Positions 24,790 to 36,128 of a DNA stretch of 64,000 nt are shown one piece after another. Made by a program: the position numbers and the translations under genes. Source of the DNA: Cristatella mucedo (taxonomy: Eukaryota; Bryozoa; Phylactolaemata; Cristatellidae); NCBI GenBank assembly GCA_009760855.2, contig WPIO01000002.1, forward strand, positions 15,419,001 through 15,483,000. Direction: 5' to 3'. The stretch's first letter is position 1; each line of letters opens with the position of its first letter. The notes under the pieces were generated by a model that worked only from the letters and a program-made list of their open reading frames with translations, searched no databases and was not told where the DNA came from.

Positions 24790-27700
24790 GCACTCATATC
24801 TTAACTGCGTCCAGATGCACGACCTTCTGGTGGCAGGTTTCATTTACGGTGTGCAAGGTGACTGGTCCCAGAACTGTTTCCACTCTCCAGCCGCTGAGCC
24901 ATGGCAGAGCCAGTTTGTGCCTCGGTCGGCAATCCCACAGCCTCACTGGATCTACGGGAGATATGCCGGTGGGTGTTTTCAAGAGCCACCGGTGCTGGGC
25001 TTCTTCATCACTTTGAGCTAGCTGTGCATCAAGCAGCTCTCGGAATTATCCGAGCTCTTCACTAAGCGAGTAGCAATATGCTGCCGGTGTAGTGTCTGTC
25101 TATTCTGCACTATTCTGCACTCTCCACAAGGTTATCGATGACTGCTGCTCTCGGCCAAGCATCAGCTTAAAGGGGCTATAGCCCCTACCTTGATCCCAAG
25201 CCATCCGATAAGCGAACAGAAGCAGTGGAAGATGACTCTCCCACTGCCCGGCTGAGTGTAGACATGAGATGGGCAGCATATTAAGTAGTGTTCGGTTGGC
25301 TCTTTCTACCATGCCGTCCCCCTGTGGATAGTAAGGCGTCGTGGGCGTCTCGCGTATGCGAAAGCATTGCAGAGCAGGGTAACTACCTCTTCCTCTAAAT
25401 TGCTGCACTGGTCAGAGAGCGAAAAGTAATGCAAACCGAAACGAACAAAAATGTTTAACACGGCCGTCCAAAATGTCTCGGTCAACGCGTCTCGCAAAGG
25501 CACGGCCTCGAGCCATTTTGTGAAGCTGTGCTGCATAGCAGAAGGTATTCCCGGTAGGGCTATGACATTTCCAACTTCAAGATACCTAGAGGTACTATGT
25601 CCTACAGCCGTCCTACAGTTATCGGTACCAGCGAGGCATTAACGAGCTGCGTCCCTTAAAGCGATTGGTATACCTGATATTACTGGCATTGTCGCACAAC
25701 GTCTCGGCTCATATTGACCGAATAGGCATGGTATCGTAGTCATTTATGTGTCCGTTCTACGCCTTGGCCACCGATGTCTTCGTGAGGTAGTCTGGGCAGT
25801 TCTTCTCGGCTGACTGGCAGTACGGCCAAAGTATATTTTTCAATCTATTTCTATTTTTGGCTCCTGGTAGAAGACAAAAGTAATGGTAGAGGACGCTGTC
25901 GACCAGTTCAGTTGGCACCACCTTTTTCGGAACCGCCGTAATGGATCAAGGGTCAAACGTGGTGGTCGGCTTGAACCAGATTCTGGTGCATCTGCCACAG
26001 ACTTCAAAAACTGGTCTTGCTGCTGCATCATTGTGAGGTCGCTTACCTCTTCCAACGGGCGAACCTCGACGAGACACGCTGGCAGGTCTTCGGTTGGTGG
26101 GTGTGAGAGAGCATCTGCGTGTATGTCAAGCTCAGCTCATCTGTAGGTGATGTCAAACTCGAATTACTGCATTGCGACAGGCCAGCGTGCCTGAATCCCC
26201 AGTGATTTCTGGCCCTTAAGCCACACAAGCGGATTGTGATCGGTTCTGGCCCCAAATCTTTGGCCCAGGAGCTCGGCAGTCGTCGGGTAGGCAATCACCA
26301 GGGCCCTGGCCCTCACAGCGTTTAGTAGCTCGAAGTGCTGTTGCCTCGTCCACTCCCAAGCGTATGGGCGTCCCAGTTGCAAGCTGTGCATGCAAAGGGC
26401 GGCTAACTCAGCAAAGCCCTCGATGAACCGGCAATAGTAGGACGTTAAGCCCAGAAACGCTCGAAGCTCCAACACCAAAGTCGGCACTGGCTAGTCGCTG
26501 ACTTTGCCAACTTTCTCCGGTCAAGGTGCATGCCGACTGCGTCAATCTGGCCTTCTGCAGCCTGGAAAACGCCATATTCAAATGGTTGATGTTTTCCGCC
26601 TTGCTACAGCTGCGGACTATCACGTCGTCCAAATAATTATGCATTAAATGCTAATGGCAAAAAACCGAGTCAATTAACCGCTTGAATGTCGCCGGAGCCC
26701 TGGATAACCCAAATGGCAATTTTAAGAAGGTGAATGCACCAAGTCGTGGCCCGGGTGTAAATGCCACTTTTTGAACATCGTCGGGATGAACCGGTACATG
26801 CCACTATCCCCAATTCCGGTCCAGGGTGCTGAAACCGCTGGAGCCATAAAGGAGGTCCTGAATTTCGTCTGGTAACGGCAAGGAATAAGCATCCTTTGCA
26901 TTATATTTACTAAGCTCTCTATAGTATAGTGCTACACCCATGTCGTAATTTTTTCGGCGTGTAAACAGCTGGTGCCAGCAACGGATTTGAGCCACGGCTG
27001 ATGATACCCTGTTCTAGCGTAATATTAAGCTGCACGATGACCTTGTCTCGCAAATGATGTGGAATTCATCGCTCAGGAACGCCTACTGATGTATTGTTAC
27101 CCTTTGGAATATCGTGATAGAAAAGATCAGCTGGATCTGGTTACCGCCGGAAGAGGGCTTGAAAAATGTCAAACACTTCTCTCTAGGGATGCGGGCAGAA
27201 AGTTATATGTATCGTCTCGACATCCGCATCGAACGATGGAACCAAACGCCGCGTCTCGAGCTCTAATGATAGGTCATGCTCCATGCCACTAGCCATTGCA
27301 GCGTATTGCAATCCTGCCATTGCAATTTTAAATTAGGGCAACCATCCTTTGAGGGCTCCTGGAGTTATATATGAGACACCTGAAAAGTTATGGCCCAGCG
27401 ATCTGCACTCTATAACAAACCGTGGGGCTCACTGTCCGATGGCCCGAAAAGGCTGATTGGTCGCACTCTTTAGGTCGTGCAGGTTGGACGGTACGGTGCG
27501 TGAGTACAGCGGCAGATAGCCTCCTCTTAATATGAGACACGCGTGAATCGCTGTCGATCAATGCTAATACAGTTTCATCGCCGACGACGACAGTGACGCA
27601 CGACGAACGTACTTGCGGCCCGCTAAGCGTTGAGGCACTGCACGCGGGGCTCTCCAGACTCGGCTCGCTGCTCAGCAGCCAGCCGCTGAGCCTTGCCCGT

Positions 27701-28510
27701 TTACCTCAGGCCGTCTGGCAGTCGATGTGGCTCTGCGGTTAGCAAAGTTACGGGCTACGTGGCCGAAGCCCGAGCAATGCCAGCTCGGCACTTTCTCTGG
27801 GCCACCGAAGTTCCCGTCTATCCGAGCTCATGATGGCTCACCAGGTCTACTAGCCGTGCTGCAGACTCTCGCCCAAGCTCTCCCGATGCGCCCGGTGCTT
27901 CGACCGGCATGTACACTATCGCAGCATCTAAAATAGCCAGGCGGGTGGTAACCTCGTCGATGACGTTCGCAGGCGTCGCTCCTACTGGCTCGAGGGAGGC
28001 TACGGTGGAGTATGCGAGCCCTCGTTGCAAAGCCATTAGAAACAAGGCTGGCTACAGAGCAGCCGCTGGCGTTTTAGAGTCGGGGAAGCCTTAATGATGG
28101 AGGCCACACTGTCCGATAGTCCATTCAAAAATTGACGGTACAGGAGCGACTCTTTCGTGGCGCTGCTTAAGTCTGGGATCGTTTGCCTGAGCGGGCGCTT
28201 CAAGTCATACATAAAGTCCGGCACCAGCACGCCACGTCCGGCCTTCAAAGTCACCAAGGTAATCACCACGGCCCAACTTTAGCGACAACGCCTCCTCCAA
28301 TGCTTCCTTTACTTCTTTCATCGTTCGCTTCCGGCTTTCCAAATTCCAAATATACAATGAGCACCTCGCCCGATAGAGACGTTTGTACCTTGCTCGTACA
28401 AGATGCCTCGTCCCAACTGTTCGCCGACGCACAGGCATCAATTCGTTCAACCCAGAGGTCGAGCGAAGATCTGCCGTCATACATCAACAGCGTCATTGCA
28501 GAAACCATTT
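24790..28510 (-). mobile_element. Ty3/Gypsy retrotransposon, gag-pol remnant (element 2)
   Basis: A more complete Gypsy element on the minus strand. In order from 28,510 downwards: gag-like frames (28,508-27,820) starting near TLLMYDGRSSLDLWVERID; a degraded CCHC zinc knuckle (WHCSGFGHVARN near 27,770); an aspartic-protease active-site region (VLALIDSDSRVSYI near 27,570) in which the usual glycine after the Asp-Thr/Ser pair is Asp; RT (26,990-26,410, with AKDAYSLPLPDEIQDLL and MHNYLDDVIV as catalytic box); RNase H (26,330-26,050); integrase (25,680-25,100, MVERANRTLLNMLPIS); and a C-terminal GPY/F-type module (24,982-24,794). Frames are broken many times. LTRs were not located. Confidence 0.85.
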
Positions 28511-28699
28511 TCTTCTACCGATCCGGGCCACATGCCTAAATCAAAGACGGCACAGAATAAATTGGTTAACCACCTGATGCAGGTGGGGCATTCGTGAGTG
28601 ACCGATGCCGCTGCACTCATTGCAATAGCAAAAGCAGCAGGCGAACACAAAAAATTCAAGCGTCCATTTTCATGCCACAGCATTTCCTCGAGCGATCGT

Positions 28700-30289
28700 T
28701 ACACGGCGTCAGACAGGTCGAGGCCGAAGCACTTTGTGGGCATACTTGCACTGCAGTTTCTACATCAACCGGAACCAAAATTCTGCTGGGAATCGCGACC
28801 TGTAACCACATGCTCATACACACCGGGTCTTTTCCCGGTTAGCATCACCTGCAAGGTCTTGCTGGGCAACTCAACCGGAGACACGCCACGATTTGCGAGG
28901 GTGCTTTACTCACACGCCTGGGTCCGTGAAGAGAACTCTTTGTCTCTCCATACAACGATTGCATGCTGCACAATGCAGGTCCCATGAACAATGCAAAGCT
29001 CAAAAAGAGTATAGTTCTAACGAGAAAATCCAAATTAGATTATTAGGAGACCAACCTTGCAACATTAAATTAACATATTTGTATTCACTTCAAAGTTCGC
29101 TTAGCAATGAGGGTTAAGACGCTCAATCTAGTGGCAGAACAACAAAGTACTTAATTTGCATATAGCAAAAAATGCTCGCCCCTTTTCCTAACCTAAAGCG
29201 TGAAGTACAGAATAGCCAAATTTTTGTTTGTTGTGACAAGCGGAGGCAAAATCATGAAATTGATAGAGTTAACGGCTTTCAAGCCGGTGACAAAGATTTG
29301 AAGATCATTTGTGCATCTTGTCACCCACGTTCAGACATGAAGCCAGCTTATCGCTTTGCAGGTGACTCTTTCGTTGCTCTAACAGGTGTCTCTATCTCAG
29401 CTAACTGCTTTCAGCTGTACCATAACTCCCTCCGCTGATGTTGGTTAGACCGCCTGAGTCTCAGCTCTTCGTGTGGTATGCATTTTTTGCCTTTGCATAA
29501 TGCTAGAAGAAATTTCTATACCTGTTCTATTTTTCGTTCACACACTTTATACACATCAGACATGACGCCGAGTAGGAAGTGGGCAGGAATTTTCTGCGGC
29601 CGGAAATATTGGCCCCTCAAGTTTACCTAATTGGGAAGTATCGATAGCTATCTTACTGTATGATAATGTGTTTCACTTGACCTCCAACTTAACCCAAATA
29701 GCTCTTGGAACAAACAGTATAATGTTTTAACAAAGTAAGATTGATTCGACATTAATGCACTTATGCTGAAGATCCTGCCGAAACAACACTGTGATGTTTT
29801 GTAGTAAGTCCGGGTTGGTTCTCCCTATTCGCTCACAAAGCCGACTAGAGCAGCCCCCTTTCGAGCGACGAAGCTTCGAGAGTCACATAGCATCCCATCG
29901 TATAGATTGCTAAGAATGGACCACTAATAATTCATGATCTATCTTTTACCCGGGCGTAAGCTTATGCGAGACTAAGCTGCAGCGTAATATTCAAGATTTT
30001 TTAAACATTTGGGTTTTGTCTGTATGTGGCTGCTTTTCTACCGAATTTACAGTCCGTCATATGGTTTGCATAAATTACGGGTGCTAGGCTAAGCAATGGC
30101 GAAGACCACGTTCTCGGCTGCTTTGCCCTTCCTAACTACAATTCCATTCTGCCACTTTGTGTATTTCGTAGGCAAATCATATTCGCTCTGATGGCGATCA
30201 GCAGATACCTAATTGGAAGTGATTAGACGGCATCGTCACCAATAATTTCCCTCCAGGATAATCTGAAGCAGATTGAGTAGCGGCAGACC
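28700..30289. other. Non-coding host DNA
   Basis: No gene recognised. A frame at 29,172-29,438 (88 codons) has two CxxC-like pairs but no family I know. A stretch near 29,550-29,630 is similar to 80-150. Confidence 0.4.
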
Positions 30290-30445
30290 GTGACTGAATG
30301 AGGCTTGGGATTGATGCAGTAGTTAAGGTGCTTGCCTTGACCAAGGTCGAGATGAATGTACTTGATGACTGAAGTCGCAAGCTCGAACCTCATGACATAT
30401 GCGATGGGCTTAAATTAAGATCAATTTCTCTTAGACTGCAATACA
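30290..30445 (+). mobile_element. tRNA-derived SINE-2
   Basis: Plus-strand copy. The A-box-like TTGATGCAGTAGTTAAGGTG is followed by GACCAAGGTCGAGATGAAT, a B-box-like GCTCGAACCTC, and a tail TTAAGATCAATTTCTCTTAG. Confidence 0.65.
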
Positions 30446-33184
30446 AATGAGTTAGACCATAGCGGTCCAGGTTGAATAGTGCACCCATTATATCAGCTCC
30501 AGAAGGTGGGCACTTGTGCTCTCGCTTCTAGTTAATTACTGATTAATTTCGACAGCTTACAGTGTGTATACCCACTCAGTGGTGGAGCCAGTATTTCAAT
30601 CTAGAGGAGCAATACCTGCACAATCTGTACGTTCAGAAAGAAATCTTAGATTTTCATGTAGGTAGGGATATTTACGGAGTAATTTATTTGAAATCATCCC
30701 TATTAATCAAAGAGAGAAAGTCCGTCACGCGTCAAGATGGCGGTCTCCCGACCGTGGCTAGCTAATCAGAGCACAGCGATCCTTTACTAGGTACGACACA
30801 AGACGCTAGCCAATCGGAGCACAGCTTTGCTCAGCCGCAGAGGACGGTAGTTCCAGTTTGAGATGACTCCCACTACCCCTACTACTGGCCACTAACTCAC
30901 TACTCTCACTAGCTCCCACTACTCGCGGACCTACCCCCTTAACGTCTAACATGAGTTAGGAATTACACGTAAGCGACTCCACAGGTTCACTCGTAATGCT
31001 TACGTGACATCCCTTCTGTCGGTAATCCTTATGATTTAGTACTTAACTTAGTCGTTTGCAACGCTTACGAAGTAATCGAAGGAGAGCCACTTTTTGAGAG
31101 TTCCGGATCGCATCTCACTTATCCGCATGCAAAGCTTTCCGTCTCATTCCGAGCCACGCAATTCAAGCGTCATTTAGCGTTCCATAAAATTCGGCTTTTC
31201 CGGATGGGACAGGATGGCTGCCTGGTCGATCACTTAGCCCTCCGCACTCTTGCTCGACGCATATGCTAGAGAATGAATTGCCACGTTTTGCAGCATTCAA
31301 GTTCCTTGTTATACCATGGCTCCACCACATGCTGGATTGTATTATCACGTCTCATTCCGAAAAACTCAGGTTTCTAGTTTAGCGAAGGTGCATACCACTT
31401 TTATCGCAGCTTTCCACGTCCAACTCTTCATTTTAATTTGACATTCTCGTTATTCTATGCTTTATCCTATTCGCTCCTACCTTGCGAAGCTCTGAACTCC
31501 TTAATGCCAGTCGGGGTACGGACATACGTCAGTTTACTTCGTAGCCGAGTTCCAGGGGTCAGAGGCTATTTCCCGCTACGGCCCCGCTATGCTCAGGCCA
31601 CGCCTCCGCTCGCCATGCCCGCGAGCTAGGGTAAGACTAGCATCATCAGGTTAAACCATTTTATCATATCGCATTCACTAACAACAACAGGGGGACTAAA
31701 CAAGTCTGCATGGAGAATACTACGCAAAGCCAACTATAGGGGCGCGACATGAAGCTGCAAGCGCGAACAAACATGTCAGTGGCTCGGTCGGCTTCAGCAG
31801 TCCTGCCGTTGCAACGACTCCGTTCCAACAGTACGAGCGTGTGCCTTCAAAGATCCGGCTTTCCGAGTAACTGCTTAAATAGTCGGAGTCGACGTCAAAC
31901 ACAGTCAAGAGCTTCTTCCGAAAGTCTCCAGCTCACTTGGGGCCATGAACATGCTACAGGGGAAACGCGGAATAAACAAGTCGCAACAACGAGCGTGCTA
32001 TCCAGCTCCGCTAGGGCCTTGGGTACTTGTCGCCTCGTGTTCGTGGCCACGTTGCCGGAGACGCATGCACCCATCCAGATGCATAACTCGGCGAAACCGG
32101 GAGCTTCCAACACCATGACTTATTTGGCCAACTTCCATTCCCCAAGAGCCCCGGTGGCCTCTCGTCACCGCATATCCGGCCATGCACGTAAGTCCTACCC
32201 CGGCCCAGCCGGCGATCCCCGTCACGCCACAGCTGTCCAGTCGCTGCCAACCGAGCCTAGCTAGGGTAAAAATTTACGTTCATCTTTTTGCTAGATTTTA
32301 CCATTTATGTGAAAATATGAAAGAATTGCGTCCCATGATATGCTGAAAACATGCCATTGGTGGCAGGACGAGATGGAATTTCGCTCCAAGACTGACTAGC
32401 ATGCTTAATATGCTGGAACCATAACTGGCGTACTCGGGAGAGCTGATGGCAAGTTTTTTTATAAATTCATAGATGCTGACGGCTGCCGGCGTTTGAAAGC
32501 CTACATGTGAACTGATTGCAAGTGTACATCTGCACACGCGTCACTGACCCGAGCCATGTGAACCGATTGAATTCCATTTGGAAAGTGTCCCCTCAGCCAT
32601 AAATTCGTACGCGACTGTTTGGTACTCCAGCCTTTAAAAGAGAGGTACTCGCAGATAATGGAAGAGGTAAAGACTCGAAGCGTACCAAGCAGCGAATTCA
32701 ACCGTGGACACAGCAAAGAGAAGCAGAGCACGCGACCTAGAGATTCCTTGCAGGTTTTAAGTCTATTGGGCTAAATAGCCGACAGCTTTTGTGTGTGATT
32801 CACAAAAACTATGCCCTCTGTAAGCCGTGTGGACCTAGAAACGAATCATCACCAAAAGACTTTGAGCAAAAAGCAAAGCAAGTTTCGTAAGTGACGTTCT
32901 GGGACAAGCTGACAGCTCTAGCTACCAACAATGTTGGGAAAGATCGACTCTCAAGAACTGGCTTACTGCTCGTTGGTCCCGAGCAAAAGCTATAGCACGA
33001 AGTTGTGGACTGTTAGGGAGCGGTGGCATCGTTTTCTGCCAGCTAGACTCTGCGGAAATTGCAGATCCGCTGAGTATCTAAAATTGGCGTGCTCCACTCG
33101 CTCACATCTAGCGACCAGTCCAAGGCCAAGGCGTTCAATCCTGTGGTAAATAATACATTATAAATCAGTTGTTAATTGTGCTAA
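30446..33184. other. Non-coding host DNA
   Basis: No supportable gene. GCTAGCTAATCAGAGCACAGC near 30,757 and GCTAGCCAATCGGAGCACAGC near 30,807 form a short direct repeat. A 171-codon frame at 31,749-32,264 is Ser/Arg/Ala-rich with no recognisable domain and overlaps equally long frames on the other strand, so I do not call it. Confidence 0.4.
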
Positions 33185-33325
33185 ATAAAAGTGATCTCTG
33201 CTTAGACGTGTATGTGCCCCGATCACGTGCCCACGACCTGATTGTTTAATTCAATCGTTTTATCTTGACTTTGGTCGAGATGAGCACCTTCACCTCTTGA
33301 CCAAACCAGCGCTCTGATTACGATG
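33185..33325 (-). mobile_element. tRNA-derived SINE-2, old
   Basis: Minus strand. The head near 33,300-33,320 reads TGGTTTGGTCAAGAGGTGA, and the body contains CATCTCGACC. It is diverged from the copy at 16,675. Confidence 0.5.
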
Positions 33326-34434
33326 TCTGGCCAGTCAAAGTTGATTGTCGGTCGACCCGCAGGCTTCCAATTTCGTTTCCACATCTACCAAAAATTTTTC
33401 AGTTGAGACTCTCCAAATGACAACTCACGCACTAGGCACACTAGCTGAACTCTCCGCACCTCCAAATTGAGTGAGGAATTAATTTGGGATTTTCTAATCA
33501 AAGACTTCGTGCTGCTGCTTAGTGTGTACTCTGCAAGCTTCAGATTTTGGTTTATTGCTCTCTCCACCGCAACTTTTGATCCTAGACGTTGACTTTTGCA
33601 TGTAGGCCGTTGACTTCTTACTCTAACCCTCTGTAAACCATCTTAGACAACCATCGTGGTTGGAATGTAGCAGACCAGCTAAAGACGGCAAGCCAATCAC
33701 TGTATCATTGAGCACACACTGCTGATGAAATTAGCTCAGTACTTATTGCTATTAAGGAAGCACGGCAATTAGTTGGCAATCTTTTGATCGTCATTAGGAT
33801 AGACTTTTTAGATCTTTTACTAATGAAGCCTTTTTGTAGGCTCTCATTCAGTAAATATTTCTTTAATTATATTGGTGGCTCATAGCCGTCTCAAGCACGG
33901 GTGTCTGCACGGGCAAGCTGCAACGGTCACCACCTTCCCCAATGAGCGGGCCGCTGCAGCGGCCGATTGGCCGAAGGTTCGGGATGCTGGTGAACGTTAC
34001 TCGCGTTACCGCTATCGGCGAGCGAGTTTTCAAGACGCTATCTCGAAGGCGGCAAAAGTGGCAGTACATATGGGCAGCACAAATGCCAGAAATTCTGCGA
34101 CGACAACGTACGGCACCTGCAAGCAACATTCGTTACTACAGTGGATGGCGCCAGCGATGACTAATCTGCCGAGCCGTGGAACGCGACCGCCGAAGTGGGC
34201 CTCGATGGCAGTGAAAGAGACGATGGGGGTCCGTCATTGCGGCTGGTGAGCTAGGTGGTCACCCCGTACCCGCTGTGGGGAGGCTATGGCATCGGCAGCC
34301 TCGGAAGCCCACACGCTCAGCCGTTCTCTTCTAGTGGTGCTGCCAAGCTCGCTTCGAAGCTTCGAGCTGTGGTCTCGCCAAAGCCGCCCGGGGGCTACGG
34401 CAGAGGCAGTGGTGGAAGCGAGCATGCACTACCG

Positions 34435-34436
<2 letters not shown>
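33326..34436. other. Non-coding host DNA with a small GGYG-type repeat
   Basis: No gene recognised. Just before the GT tract, one frame shows GGYGIGSLGSPHAQPF and, about 30 residues on, GGYGRGSGGSEHALPF. This is a tandem or duplicated 45-50-base module of unknown nature. Confidence 0.4.
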
Positions 34437-34437
<1 letters not shown>

Positions 34438-34514
<77 letters not shown>

Positions 34515-34542
34515 GTGTGTGTGTCTGTGTGTGTGTGTGTGT
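34438..34542. repeat. (GT)n microsatellite, about 100 bp
   Basis: Nearly pure TG/GT dinucleotide repeat with a few interruptions (GC and TC near 34,509-34,527). It creates false Val-Cys and His-Thr reading frames. Confidence 0.97.
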
Positions 34543-34544
34543 AC

Positions 34545-35716
34545 GAGGATAATTGTGAACGAGTGAGAAAAACCAGTGATGCCATAAAGCTTTGTGGTAG
34601 AAAGTGTCGTCGGGAGCATTTCAATACGTACTCCCCCGAAGCATGGCGAAAAGAGTATAGATAGGCCGATTAATAAGATTGTGGATTGTTCGGCGGTAAA
34701 AGAGCCCAAAAGGCTCTGGCCTTTGGTGGCAGTGGATAATAAAAGATCGCCAACGACTTGGACATACTACTAGGATCGAGCACCTTACCTCTGTGGCTTG
34801 GACCCTATGGCCAGGCATGACGACTGTAACGTGCTTTTACATCACATTTTACTAAACGTTTCGTATTTAGGTCACGTGTCTTGAATTTGTATTGTTTCTA
34901 GGTGGTGTTTACCTAGTATCTATATTATCCATGCGATGATTGCTTGCATTCTTTATGGAACTGAGTGCGGTCGTAAGAAGTCTAAGATCTTACAAATGCT
35001 GACCAGGCAACTAGTCAACTCTATGCTCCCGCATTTATTAGGACCGATACAATAATGGACCATGTTAGCAACACAACTTCCAACTCTTTAACAGCAGGTT
35101 TTTTAGCAAAGTTCTGAGAACTTTAATTGGACCACCATACCACTGTAAAGAGACCAGTGTATTTGCAGTCATCTTAATAACCACTCTAACCGAGCCCAAA
35201 GTTTAGCACCTCATTACCGTAAACCAGCCAACATCTGTGGATGGCAGCATTGTGAAGTGGCAGCAAATAAGAAGTTAGTCTAAACCCTGCCACAATATAT
35301 ACATCAGAATTGGAAAAGGTTATCTGTTAGATTTAGCTGTGTTATAAACTGTTACACTTCAAAGAGTCTTTTCTCAGCTAAAGGGTTACCGTAAGTAGTC
35401 TTTTATATGCCGATGTCGTTGCGTGAGCACTTAGTGCTCTTAAGCGTCCGACAAAGTATGGCATTCTCAGTTTTACAGCTGTCTGATAAAAAAGATCCTC
35501 TCGGAAATTGGACGGAGTCTCAGTCTGATGCGGCCTTTGATAACCGGGACGACGATGTGCCATTGACTAGACACATTGTTACTGAGCTGCTGCACTTTGT
35601 TCGGGCCCTCTTGGGCTGTGTGAGTCAGAGGATTCTGCTGCTTTTGGTAAATTCATGTCGTCCGGGCCTACAATATCCTCTGGTTCTGCGAAATGACACC
35701 CGCCGATTCAATCGAG
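34545..35716. other. Non-coding host DNA, possible old SINE
   Basis: No gene recognised. 34,690-34,800 on the minus strand looks like a very diverged SINE-1 (GGCGATCTTTTATTATCCACTG recalls its GGCGAT-CTTTATCGCC body). The frame at 35,407-35,724 has no known domain. Confidence 0.35.
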
Positions 35717-35717
35717 T

Positions 35718-35905
35718 TGACTAACATTTGCATGCTGCCCTGTGCATGTCACCCCTAACCATGTTATTCACGTTGTTTATCAAGCATGATATTACTCACC
35801 ATTCAATCTCGTTTCCCTTTGCAGGAAATTTAAAGCGCTTAGAAAGAGATTGAGTTCTCTCAGGGCGTTTTATTAGTCCTTTAATATCATCGTTATTATT
35901 ATTTT
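35718..35905 (+). mobile_element. LINE-A 3'-UTR fragment
   Basis: Begins ACTAACATTTGCATGCTG and ends with an (ATT)n-like tail at 35,890-35,905. It keeps the conserved AAAGAGATTGAGTTCTCTCA block. Confidence 0.8.
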
Positions 35906-36128
35906 GAATTGCACTCTTTCACAACCTATACAGCTGCCTCTGACCTTTCGTGCTAGCAGGTTTACGAGCACTTTGACCTTTCCTTCTGCTAGTTCTAATT
36001 CTGTAGTCCTTACGGTCACACATTCTGCAGCATTCGCTCCCTGTCAAACGTAGCAGCAATTACTGCTTCAATAAAATTTTGCTTTCATGCAACCGCAGTG
36101 ACAGCCAGACTCTTTCTATACATATTAG

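Noticed and set aside
31749-32264. 171-codon Ser/Arg-rich open frame
   Set aside because: Similar-length frames exist in other phases and on the other strand in this GC-richer patch; there are no domain, splice or promoter signals.
34255-34709. Open frames of 70-100 codons on both strands made of Val-Cys or His-Thr
   Set aside because: They are translations of the GT microsatellite.
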